Assembly: GCA_013815395.1 (NCBI GenBank)
Contig: JACDGH010000040.1
Coordinates: forward strand, 1-14,290
DNA length: 14,290 nt
DNA from: Parachlamydiaceae bacterium
GTDB taxonomy: Bacteria; Chlamydiota; Chlamydiia; Chlamydiales; Parachlamydiaceae
Direction of reading: 5' to 3'
Below, piece by piece: positions 1 to 7,394 of the stretch. Both the position numbers and the translations under genes were made by a program. Under the pieces are notes generated by a model. It did no database searches. It had not been told where the DNA came from and saw only the letters and a program-made list of their open reading frames with translations. Each line of letters starts with the position of its first letter. Positions within the stretch are counted from its first letter, which is position 1.

Positions 1-1101
1 CAAGAATGCATTCCAGGCGCTGGTGGAGCAGGATTATTTTCTGACGGCAAATTTTCATTCTACCCTTCAGGCACTCATATTTGGAAACAAGATGAAGAAT
101 TACTTAGAACAGCCTACTCATTACTTGAAATAGATTTAGAACCTTGGGACATTCCTAAGTTTCCTGATATCAACGACAACTACAAATGTACGGCTGATAA
201 AGAAGGATGGCTTCTAAAACCGTATCCCTCTGCATATTTAAACTTGCCCAAAAGGATAGAACTCATCAAGAAATTGATGGATAGATGTCCAGAAGTCCTT
301 TACCAAACGGAATATTTGGGACAGAGTCCGACAGATTTAGGATATTTAGTTCGATTAAGAAATTTACGCTTGGGATTTGACTTTTTTGTACATACTAAAC
401 AGATTGTATTGGCAGGTGGTCGATTTATGCCATTATTCTTGAATTGTAAAAAAAAATTCTATCGATACGAATTTGGATTTCGCGTGGTAGGTCCGAGTCA
501 TTTAATTCAAAAGGAAGTCAAACTTACTGATCCAAAATATATTTTCGATCATGACGATGTCGAATACAGGACCTTTTGTTGGTGTCAGGATGGGGAAATC
601 ATCAAAACATCATTTAAAGGCATAGAAAGTTATTCTGGAAGAGCCGACTGCTCCCCTACTGGCTTTAGCAATTATGGTTTCAATATACGAATAAAATCTC
701 CGTCATTATTACAAGAAACAGATTTTCAACATATTATAAAAATGAAGACATTCGATGATGGAATTCAAAATTTTTTAAAAAATTCACATCGCCACTTTCC
801 TGATAATGCTGCCAATTTGATTGAATATGGACTAAATAATCTTTTTAAACGTTTTAAAAACCTTTTACACGCTAATGTTCGAGTAATTGGTCCAACTATT
901 GAAGGGGTGGGAAACTATCCTATCCTTGACGAAAAGTTTCAAGTTAATGGACTCAAAGGGGTATATGTAATAGGCGACTCAAGTGGCATATATCGCGGCA
1001 TTGTCGCCAGCATGCTCGCAGGGTATTTATTAGCAGTGTCGGAAAACCAGAAAACAAATATGAAATATAGCCTCAAAAACATAACAATTGAGAAAGTATG
1101 A
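1..1101 (+). CDS. FAD-dependent dehydrogenase, COG2509-like (5' end outside window)
   Basis: The reading frame is open from base 1 to the stop at 1099-1101, so this is the C-terminal 366 residues of a longer protein. A TTG at 244 can be read as a start, but the same frame continues upstream without a stop and carries family motifs, so it is not the real start. Near the window edge it reads GAGGAGLFSDGKFSF, which resembles the GGAGxFSDGK stretch I know from COG2509 FAD-dependent dehydrogenases. The C-terminus carries GPTIEGVGNYPILDE, then VYVIGDSSGIYRGIVASMLAGY, the second FAD-contacting GD segment of this flavoprotein class. The substrate is unknown. The next gene starts inside its stop codon (ATGA overlap at 1098-1101), so it is co-translated with the cluster and probably supplies an oxidation or reduction step. 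Family is fairly sure; role is not known. Confidence 0.8.
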   Translation, partial: QECIPGAGGAGLFSDGKFSFYPSGTHIWKQDEELLRTAYSLLEIDLEPWDIPKFPDINDNYKCTADKEGWLLKPYPSAYLNLPKRIELIKKLMDRCPEVLYQTEYLGQSPTDLGYLVRLRNLRLGFDFFVHTKQIVLAGGRFMPLFLNCKKKFYRYEFGFRVVGPSHLIQKEVKLTDPKYIFDHDDVEYRTFCWCQDGEIIKTSFKGIESYSGRADCSPTGFSNYGFNIRIKSPSLLQETDFQHIIKMKTFDDGIQNFLKNSHRHFPDNAANLIEYGLNNLFKRFKNLLHANVRVIGPTIEGVGNYPILDEKFQVNGLKGVYVIGDSSGIYRGIVASMLAGYLLAVSENQKTNMKYSLKNITIEKV

Positions 1102-1967
1102 CTGTAATTGAAAACAAACCCCAAGCAACCATTTTCAATCAGATTGAAAATGACCAAGCATATAAAACCACTTATCCATCAATGGTTGGACAAGGTGCTA
1201 ACGTTGAAGCCGCGCAAGAGCTGCATATCTTTTTAGCTGAGCTTAATCCAAGTGAAGAGCGTGTTAAGGAATATTATGATGTGGTTCAAAAATGGAATGA
1301 TCAACACCTTAATCTTTCTTACTCAATGAAGCCATGCTATCTTGGCCTAGTCTTTCGCGATGCTTCTGGCGCAGAACAGACAGTCTCTGTCATGCAATCC
1401 TCAAGGTACGTCCATTCTAATAACACCGATTATGTTGTGCAGCAGAGTCATGAAGATGCTCAATGGTTTATCGAACATGGCTTCAGTGTCATTCGTGAAA
1501 AGATTGAAGCGCAGATCCATGGTATTGACGGGATTCCGAATACCAATGCGGAAATGGCTCTATTTCCCACGAAATATTTTGAATTTCATATTAAAATAGG
1601 CCGTGTTGATAAAGAAGACTCTAGTGAGTTAAGTGAAGAAGAAATCGAGCAACTTAAAACAATTTCTAATGATTTCACCAGAAAATTTCGAGTGCCTATT
1701 CCCCTTTCGTACAACAGAAATAAAAATCAAAGTAATGGCGATGGACAAGGAAATCAACGATTTCTGAATGTCCGTTTTCGACAAATTGGATTTAATCAAG
1801 TAGCTCTTAAAGTTGAAGAGATTAAAGAAGCAATCAAACAGACTGGAAAATTTAAAGTCCTTAAAACCATTTCAGAATATGTTTGGTATGACAGCTTCTC
1901 TCAGTTAGACCACGGATGGATTGATTATACTCCTGAAGAATTAAAAGGGATGATGGACAATCTGTGA
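1098..1967 (+). CDS. Conserved protein of unknown function
   Basis: A 289-residue soluble-looking protein with no signal peptide or membrane segment. I cannot assign a function. The parts that look conserved are REKIEA (133-138), YFEFHIKI (160-167), a basic and polar stretch QRFLNVRFR (220-228), and SEYVWYDSF...LDHGWIDY (259-277). An acidic helix rich in E, S and L lies at about 173-190. The layout, a YFEFH strand followed later by an R-rich strand and a Y-W-Y-D...LD-GW segment, recalls an uncharacterised family I vaguely associate with actinobacteria and some eukaryotes; this is unverified. The ATG overlaps the upstream stop (ATGA) and its own stop overlaps the next start (GTGA at 1964-1967), so it is an integral operon member, perhaps a pathway enzyme or scaffold. 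Confidence 0.85.
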   Translation: MTVIENKPQATIFNQIENDQAYKTTYPSMVGQGANVEAAQELHIFLAELNPSEERVKEYYDVVQKWNDQHLNLSYSMKPCYLGLVFRDASGAEQTVSVMQSSRYVHSNNTDYVVQQSHEDAQWFIEHGFSVIREKIEAQIHGIDGIPNTNAEMALFPTKYFEFHIKIGRVDKEDSSELSEEEIEQLKTISNDFTRKFRVPIPLSYNRNKNQSNGDGQGNQRFLNVRFRQIGFNQVALKVEEIKEAIKQTGKFKVLKTISEYVWYDSFSQLDHGWIDYTPEELKGMMDNL

Positions 1968-2626
1968 GCAATATATTTAAACATTCCATGAAATTAGTTA
2001 TTTGCGCCGTTATTCTGTTGAGTGGATCACTTCACTCAGCAGAACAGGATGTCTGCAATTACCCAAAAATTGTGGCCTTTTTAGGCCCTAAGTCTGTTGG
2101 AAAAGATACTTCTGCCGATTTCCTAATCCAATCCTATGGGTACACAAAATATGCATTGGCCGACCCCATGAAAAAAGCAGTGCAGATACTGTTTCATTTC
2201 AGTGACGATCAACTGTGGGGTGACAAAAAAGAAATCGTCGATCCATTTTGGAAAGTATCGCCAAGAGAAATCATGCAGTTTATTGGCATCGATGTCCTTT
2301 TTGATGAATTGGGAAATAGATTCCCTCATCTCAATAAAATTAATGGGAAAACGTTTTATATCCGCACTTTTGAATTATGCGTGCAAGAACATCATATGGG
2401 GCTTTTTGTCATTTCAGACCTACGCATGCAAGAAGATGTTACGGCACTAAAAAAAATGGGGGCAATAATCATCAGAATTGTTCGGCCAGATCTGGACTCA
2501 ACAGACGCTCATGTATCAGAAAATGGGGTCGCATCTGTTACAGGATTTGATTACACACTCATTAATGATGGAACTATAAAGGATTTAGAACAGAAAATCG
2601 AACAGATTTTTGAGGAGCTTAAATGA
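1964..2626 (+). CDS. Deoxynucleotide monophosphate kinase-like protein with signal peptide
   Basis: A 220-residue P-loop kinase. Walker A is GPKSVGKDT at 41-49. A PREIMQFIGID stretch (100-110), SDLRMQEDV (151-159), the RPD of IIRIVRPD (to 176) and an H-V-S-E (183-186) follow the order seen in phage-type dNMP kinases, which phosphorylate dNMPs, including modified ones, to dNDPs. Before the kinase domain sits a typical Sec signal: KHSMK, a hydrophobic core LVICAVILLSGS, and a likely cleavage site after HSA near residue 26. The GTG start at 1964 overlaps the upstream stop (GTGA). An in-frame ATG at 1988 has no clear ribosome site but would keep the signal peptide. Export of an ATP-dependent kinase is odd, so lipid anchoring or a non-cleaved membrane anchor is an alternative. 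The 3' end overlaps the next gene by ATGA. Confidence 0.8.
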   Translation: MSNIFKHSMKLVICAVILLSGSLHSAEQDVCNYPKIVAFLGPKSVGKDTSADFLIQSYGYTKYALADPMKKAVQILFHFSDDQLWGDKKEIVDPFWKVSPREIMQFIGIDVLFDELGNRFPHLNKINGKTFYIRTFELCVQEHHMGLFVISDLRMQEDVTALKKMGAIIIRIVRPDLDSTDAHVSENGVASVTGFDYTLINDGTIKDLEQKIEQIFEELK

Positions 2627-4062
2627 CCCAAAACTTGACAATAGATGACCTAGCCAAGTTACACAATGAAAGTTATTCAACCGTTTCGGCATATTATTCC
2701 GGATTGACTGATTCTATGAGGGAAATTAGAAAAAAGGTATTATCCTTCGTCCTTGAAGGAAAAGAACAAGGAGTTGTTTCTATAGGTCCAAAATCTGTAC
2801 GGGGTCCAAGTTTATCCCCTTTACCTAAAGATAGCCGCATTCTGGATGTTGGATGTGCTCTTGGAGATAACCTGGCATTAATGTCTCAAGAAGGGTTTAA
2901 TAAGCTGACGGGAATTGACATTGCGCATGGCATGATTGAAGAAGCGCAAAAGCGCTTCAGCGCAGAATGGATTTGTGAAGATTTTATGCAGCATAACTCT
3001 TCTGAAAAGTATGACTTAGTTTTTGCCCAAGCTTTGATCCATCTCTTTCCAAAAAAAATGGTTAAAGAAGTATTTTTACGCCTTTTTTCACTTTCAAATA
3101 AACGAGTTTATTTTTCCACTACCATTCACGAATTGGCAAGCGAAGGGATAGAACCTAAAGGAGAGGTTCAACGCTATCGCAGTCGCTACACGCTACCGGA
3201 AATTTTGGCACTGGCCCAAGAGCTGCTCACGGATGATCCCAATTTGAGTTTTCATTATTTATTCCTTACTGATCATCTTGGCAAATTTTGGATCAATGGT
3301 GTTTTTGAACGACAAGATATTCAGAAAATCTATCAGAAAGATGGAGTCTTACTATACAAGCAATTGGTTAATCCTGAAATAGTCCACCGTGCATCTTCTG
3401 AAATTGACTCTCTTAGAACGACCAAGCCCACTCCTGGGACATATCTTCGATATGATGGAGAAAAGACTTTCGATAGAGTTGAAAATTTTCTTCCTTTTTG
3501 TTCTGAAGGGCTACGTCACATACTTCAAAACACTAGAGTTGATAGAATTATAAAAGCGCTTTTAGGAGAGGAGGCTGTCCTTCTTAAGGACAAAATCAAC
3601 TATAAAATGCCAGGAATGGGGGCCTTTATTCCTCACCAAGATGCTGCTGCTGGTTGGGATCAATACGGCGATACTCTCCTTTCTTTTTGTTTTAGCTTTG
3701 ACCAATCGACTGAAGAAAATGGAGCCCTGTATTTTACCTGCGGTGAACATACTAAAGGGCTATTAAGTCCTATTAAAACGGCACTAAGTGAAGCTGTGAT
3801 CAAGACTCTCCATTGGATTCAAGTATTTACAAATCCTGGTGATGCCTTATTTTTCGATTCCTATACACCGCATTATTCAGAAGACAATCAAAGTGCTAAA
3901 CAACGAAGAATGGCCTTTTTAACCTACCATGCGCGAAAATTTGGGGATCACCGCACGGTATTTTTCGAAGCTAAAAGAAACCGGCAGCCCCCGATGGATG
4001 AAAGGGCTTTTGATGCTAATATGGTTCGAGATTCTTTTGGAAAATTAATTTATAAGGAATAA
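2623..4062 (+). CDS. SAM methyltransferase fused to phytanoyl-CoA dioxygenase-family oxygenase
   Basis: A 479-residue two-domain protein. The N-terminal half (about 70-170) is a class I Rossmann methyltransferase: SAM-binding motif I is ILDVGCALGD (73-82), the second strand is TGIDIAHGMI (96-105), and YDLVFAQALIHLF (130-142) forms strand 4. The C-terminal half (about 230-450) is a PhyH-type Fe(II)/2-oxoglutarate oxygenase: LKDKINYK (321-328), the iron-binding H338-x-D340 in IPHQDAAAGWDQ, the distal H417 in SYTPHYSED, and a likely 2OG-binding arginine at R428 or R429. All key residues are present in both halves, so the protein should both methylate and hydroxylate (or otherwise oxidise) a small molecule. 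It starts within the stop of the kinase gene (ATGA) and the next gene begins 2 bases after its stop. The substrate is unknown. Confidence 0.88.
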   Translation: MTQNLTIDDLAKLHNESYSTVSAYYSGLTDSMREIRKKVLSFVLEGKEQGVVSIGPKSVRGPSLSPLPKDSRILDVGCALGDNLALMSQEGFNKLTGIDIAHGMIEEAQKRFSAEWICEDFMQHNSSEKYDLVFAQALIHLFPKKMVKEVFLRLFSLSNKRVYFSTTIHELASEGIEPKGEVQRYRSRYTLPEILALAQELLTDDPNLSFHYLFLTDHLGKFWINGVFERQDIQKIYQKDGVLLYKQLVNPEIVHRASSEIDSLRTTKPTPGTYLRYDGEKTFDRVENFLPFCSEGLRHILQNTRVDRIIKALLGEEAVLLKDKINYKMPGMGAFIPHQDAAAGWDQYGDTLLSFCFSFDQSTEENGALYFTCGEHTKGLLSPIKTALSEAVIKTLHWIQVFTNPGDALFFDSYTPHYSEDNQSAKQRRMAFLTYHARKFGDHRTVFFEAKRNRQPPMDERAFDANMVRDSFGKLIYKE

Positions 4063-4064
4063 TC

Positions 4065-4655
4065 ATGAAAAAAATATTTTTAATGTTAATGCTTGGCACT
4101 GCTCTCTATGGAACCTTGGAGGCGGCTTGCCCTAACAATATCCAAGAAAAGATTAAAAGCAAAATCGTACGCTACATGGATTTTCCTAAAGCCGGAATTG
4201 CTTTTGATGATATTAGCCCTATCTTGGAAGATCCGGAACTCTTTGGTGCCATTATCGATCATTTAGCTATGAGGTATGAAGAAGCTGATATTAATGCAGT
4301 GGCAGCTTTGGATGCTAGAGGATTCATTTTTGGATCTGCCCTTGCTTACAAATTAAGGTTGCCGTTGGTCATGATTCGGAAACAAGGAAAGCTTCCTGGA
4401 AAACTTTATACAGCCTCTTATAAAAAACTCTATGGTGAAGACTCATTTGTAATGCGTCAAGATGCTTTAAAAGCTGGGGACAAAGTCATTATCATTGACG
4501 ATTTTATCTCTACAGGCGGAAGTTTAAATGCTGCCGCAGAACTGGTCATCACATCAGGAGCTAGTGTCTACGAAGGCGTCTTTCTCCTAAATAACACCGA
4601 CGTTCCAGAAAAAATAAATTTTTCGTTTCCGATATACTCAATGGTGGATTTATGA
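4065..4655 (+). CDS. apt: Adenine phosphoribosyltransferase-like protein with signal peptide
   Basis: Converts a purine base (adenine in the family) plus PRPP to the nucleoside monophosphate and pyrophosphate. The catalytic domain has the family order: YMDFPKAGIAFDDISPIL (37-54), ALDARGFIFG (81-90), RKQGKLPG (105-112) and the PRPP loop VIIIDDFISTGGS (141-153). Ahead of it is an extra 20-residue Sec-type signal: MKKIFLMLMLG, small residues, then LEA-AC at 18-22. A cysteine one residue past the Ala-rich end also allows a lipoprotein reading, although the spacing is not classical. The ATG at 4065 has an AGGA just upstream and lies 2 bases after the previous gene; its stop overlaps the aminotransferase start (ATGA). 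A housekeeping apt would be cytosolic, so this copy looks recruited to the pathway. The true base substrate may differ. Confidence 0.85.
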   Translation: MKKIFLMLMLGTALYGTLEAACPNNIQEKIKSKIVRYMDFPKAGIAFDDISPILEDPELFGAIIDHLAMRYEEADINAVAALDARGFIFGSALAYKLRLPLVMIRKQGKLPGKLYTASYKKLYGEDSFVMRQDALKAGDKVIIIDDFISTGGSLNAAAELVITSGASVYEGVFLLNNTDVPEKINFSFPIYSMVDL

Positions 4656-5806
4656 AAGTCCCTTTTTTAGATTTAAGTGTTCCTTCAGAAGAAAGAGCAT
4701 ATATTCACCAAGCGATCGACAAGGTGCTAGAGCATGGTAAATATGCGCTGGGTCCCGAAGTTGTTGAATTAGAAAATACCTTTGCCCGTCATTGTGGCAA
4801 AAAGTTTGCCGTTGGAGTAAATTCAGGTACTGATGCCCTTTTTCTTTCGTTAAAAGCCTTGGAAATAGGAACAGGCGATGAAGTCATTACAACCTCTCTT
4901 TCTTGGATTGCTACTGCAGGAGCTATTTCTTTAACGGGAGCGACGCCTGTGTTTGCAGACATCAAAGAAGATCTCAATATCGATCCGATAAGTGTTGAGG
5001 CATTAATCACCTCTAAAACTAAAGCCATCCTTCCCGTACATTTCACTGGAAAGATATGCGATATGCAAGCATTGATGAGATTAGCAAAAAAACACCAATT
5101 GGCAATCGTAGAAGACGGAGCTCAGGCTTTTGGAGCTACCTTTGAAGGACGTTCGGCAGGATCATTTGGAATGTTTGGTTGCTTTAGCATGAATCCTTGG
5201 AAGATCTATGGAGGTTATGGAGAAGCAGGCATGATCGTCACTGATGAAGAAGATTATTACCAAAAACTTCTTGCACTGCGCTGTAACGGGATCGTCAATA
5301 AAGAGACTTGCATTGCTAACGGGGTTAATTCTAGATTAGATACGATCCAAGCCGCAATTCTTTTGCAAAAATTTAAAGGAATCGATGCTAAAATTGCTAA
5401 AAGAAGAGAAATGGCAACCTATTATCATCAGAAATTATCCCCGTATGTTCACGTCCCGTTAGAGAATCCAAACCAAAAAGACATTTATTATACCTATCAA
5501 ATTCAAACTTCCAAACGAGACGCTCTTAAGGCATTTTTGGAAAATAAGGGAATTGAAACAAAAATTCAGCATCCTATTTTGATGTGCCGACAACCAATTT
5601 ACGATAGCTTTCGTAGCTCCTCTTCCAATGCTGAAAAGATTGTAGAGAAAATTTTGTGCCTTCCAATTCAGGAACGATTGTCAAAAGAACAACAAGACCA
5701 TGTAGTTGAATCTATAGCTCTTTTCTTTAACGACTATGCAATATCTAATAACAAGGATTCTCATAGGTTCTCAAACGACACATGTCTTTTAAATAACTAC
5801 AAATAA
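4652..5806 (+). CDS. DegT/DnrJ/EryC1/StrS-family PLP aminotransferase
   Basis: A 384-residue fold-type I PLP enzyme that transfers an amino group to a keto sugar or related keto substrate. Family motifs are clear: VNSGTDALFLSLKAL (56-70, phosphate contact), VHFTGKICDM (129-138), AIVEDGAQAFGA (151-162, with D155 and Q158 for PLP), and FSMNPWKIYGGYGEAGM (178-194), where K184 is the expected Schiff-base lysine. Length is normal for the family. The last ~20 residues are polar and look like an added tail. The start overlaps the apt stop by ATGA. Family members usually make amino sugars attached to nucleotides or aminated antibiotic moieties, so with neighbouring nucleotide enzymes an aminated sugar or nucleoside is the natural guess. 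The exact substrate cannot be read from the sequence. Confidence 0.93.
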   Translation: MKVPFLDLSVPSEERAYIHQAIDKVLEHGKYALGPEVVELENTFARHCGKKFAVGVNSGTDALFLSLKALEIGTGDEVITTSLSWIATAGAISLTGATPVFADIKEDLNIDPISVEALITSKTKAILPVHFTGKICDMQALMRLAKKHQLAIVEDGAQAFGATFEGRSAGSFGMFGCFSMNPWKIYGGYGEAGMIVTDEEDYYQKLLALRCNGIVNKETCIANGVNSRLDTIQAAILLQKFKGIDAKIAKRREMATYYHQKLSPYVHVPLENPNQKDIYYTYQIQTSKRDALKAFLENKGIETKIQHPILMCRQPIYDSFRSSSSNAEKIVEKILCLPIQERLSKEQQDHVVESIALFFNDYAISNNKDSHRFSNDTCLLNNYK

Positions 5807-5831
5807 AAATTTTAAAAAAAAGGATATAGAG

Positions 5832-6632
5832 ATGAATAAATTTATCGAAAAAATTCAGCGAAATATTGAACCTTATCGTCAGGAAGTGATTAACCACCGT
5901 TTATATACAGTAATCAATAATATTGATCACCTTCGCATATTCATGCAGCATCATGTCTATGCCGTTTGGGATTTTATGAGTCTACTTAAAACTCTCCAAA
6001 ACGCTTTGACTTGTACAACAATTCCTTGGATGCCTGTTGGAAATGGTAATATCCGCTATTTGATTAATGAAATTGTATCAGGTGAGGAATCGGATATTAA
6101 TCATCTTGGTGAATGTAAAAGTCATTTTGAGTTATATTTAGACGCTATGGAACAAGCTGGTGCAAATACTCATGAAATCACAAAATTCACGTCCATTTTG
6201 AAAACTAAGTTCGATTTGCTTGCGGCTTTTAAAGCAGCTGGTACAGCAAAAGATGTCATTGATTTTACTAGCTTCACTTTTGATGTCATTCAACAAGGGA
6301 AACCACATATTCAGGCGGCGGTGTTTACCTTCGGCAGGGAAGATTTGATTCCAGATATGTTCCGTGCCCTCGTAAATGATTTGGAAAGAGAAAATTCTGG
6401 TAATACTCAAGCATTTAAATATTATTTAGAAAGGCATATTGAAGTTGATGGAGGACATCATAGTCATCTGGCTTTGCAAATGACTTCAGATCTTTGTCAA
6501 GACAATGAAAAATTATGGCAAGAAGCCGAAGATTACTCTATTCAATCTTTAAAAAAGAGAGCTCAATTGTGGGAGGGTATTTATATGGCGATTCAAAATG
6601 AGGCTTCGTTAAATGCTCCTGCCTTTTTATGA
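5832..6632 (+). CDS. DUF3050 family protein, heme-oxygenase-like fold (probable metal-dependent oxidase)
   Basis: A 266-residue all-helical protein resembling DUF3050. The recognisable N-terminal stretch is NIEPYRQEVINHRLY (11-25), followed by LRIFMQHHVYAVWDFMSLLK (34-53). Later come NEIVSGEESD (79-88), FELYLDAMEQAG (99-110), FTFGREDLIPDMFRAL (165-180) and YYLERHIEVDGGHHSHLAL (197-215). The repeated H, E and D residues on these helices suit a heme-oxygenase-like diiron oxidase (HDO) site, although DUF3050 itself has no function I can cite. It follows the aminotransferase by 25 bases with AAAAAGGATATAG as ribosome site. A 24-codon ORF overlaps its stop by ATGA. In this operon it could perform an oxidative C-C or C-N cleavage or desaturation; that is inference. 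Confidence 0.8.
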   Translation: MNKFIEKIQRNIEPYRQEVINHRLYTVINNIDHLRIFMQHHVYAVWDFMSLLKTLQNALTCTTIPWMPVGNGNIRYLINEIVSGEESDINHLGECKSHFELYLDAMEQAGANTHEITKFTSILKTKFDLLAAFKAAGTAKDVIDFTSFTFDVIQQGKPHIQAAVFTFGREDLIPDMFRALVNDLERENSGNTQAFKYYLERHIEVDGGHHSHLALQMTSDLCQDNEKLWQEAEDYSIQSLKKRAQLWEGIYMAIQNEASLNAPAFL

Positions 6633-6703
6633 TTCTAGATGCACCAGGAAATTACAAATATTTGGCAAGCAAGTCGGACATGGAACGACTTCAATCCATT
6701 TAA
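6629..6703 (+). CDS. Possible 24-residue small ORF
   Basis: An ATG overlaps the stop of the DUF3050 gene in the same ATGA arrangement used at most junctions of this operon. It opens a 24-codon frame, MILDAPGNYK..., ending in TAA at 6701-6703. It fills most of the otherwise unexplained 95-base gap before the Ham1 gene. No motif is recognised. It may be a leader that couples translation, the stump of a deleted gene, or chance. Confidence 0.3.
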   Translation: MILDAPGNYKYLASKSDMERLQSI

Positions 6704-6727
6704 TCTCTAAAAAAATAAGAGAATACG

Positions 6728-7300
6728 ATGAACAATCAAGAGTATGCGGAAATGCCAAAGCAGTGGAGGCTCAATACCAGCAATCTAGGCAAGTTGAAAG
6801 AGCTCCAAAAAATGTTTGCGCAGCACGGGTATGAGCTAACTTCGACGCAAATTGACTTAAGGGAGATTGATGCAGACTCTATAAAGGTAATTGTACATAA
6901 GGCAAGTCAATTGGGAGAGCGGATTTTAGTAGAAGACACCTCTCTCGAAATTGAAGGGGCAAAAGTAGGAGTGAATATACGCTGGTTGTTAGACCACTTG
7001 CCCAATTACGTGGGACACAAGGCACAATGGCAAGTATTGCTCGCCTATCATCATGGTGACAAAGTCTATATTTTCAGAGGTCTAGTCAATGGTGTAATTG
7101 TCACTCCACGCGGAAATGAGGGTTTTGGGTTTGATCCTGTGTTTCTTCCGGATGGATCCACGTGGACTCTTGCCGAGAGGAAATCAGATCATGTTAATGC
7201 CCGTGCATTAGCAGTCAAAGCTCTGATCAACAACAAACCGATGGCTATTGAATCTGTGATGACATCTTGGACTGGGCCTTGGCAGGATGAGGATCATTAA
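6728..7300 (+). CDS. Ham1/RdgB-like non-canonical purine NTP pyrophosphatase
   Basis: Members hydrolyse (d)ITP, XTP and other odd NTPs to NMP plus pyrophosphate. The 190-residue protein has NTSNLGKLKEL (16-26), a DLREID turn (43-48), VEDTSLEIEG (68-77) with the key acidic D70, VGVNIRWLLDHL (80-91), and the GFGFDPVFLPDGS loop (132-144). Near the C-terminus, where typical RdgB proteins have S-H-R, it reads KSDHVNARAL (152-161), so substrate preference may be shifted. The start at 6728 is preceded only by a weak AAGAGA site; ATG at 6752 (M9) is possible and also keeps the domain. It is the last gene of the cluster, where it could convert a modified NTP to the NMP or protect the cell from a pathway nucleotide. 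No hairpin terminator is evident after it. A broken second copy of its 3' end lies at 9055-9169. Confidence 0.85.
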   Translation: MNNQEYAEMPKQWRLNTSNLGKLKELQKMFAQHGYELTSTQIDLREIDADSIKVIVHKASQLGERILVEDTSLEIEGAKVGVNIRWLLDHLPNYVGHKAQWQVLLAYHHGDKVYIFRGLVNGVIVTPRGNEGFGFDPVFLPDGSTWTLAERKSDHVNARALAVKALINNKPMAIESVMTSWTGPWQDEDH

Positions 7301-7394
7301 TTGTAATTTTAAAAGAGATGAAATTTCCAACTGGAGAATAATATATTTATAGATTATGCTGTATCCTGCAATTTGCTATTAAAGGAATGTCTTC

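Noticed and set aside
244..1101. Complete gene starting at TTG 244
   Set aside because: The same frame is open back to base 1 and carries the GGAGLFSDGK family motif upstream, so the gene begins outside the window.
6613..6834. Plus-strand ORF bridging the DUF3050 and Ham1 genes
   Set aside because: It overlaps the start of the Ham1 coding frame, has no motif, and its composition reflects frame-shifted Ham1 DNA.
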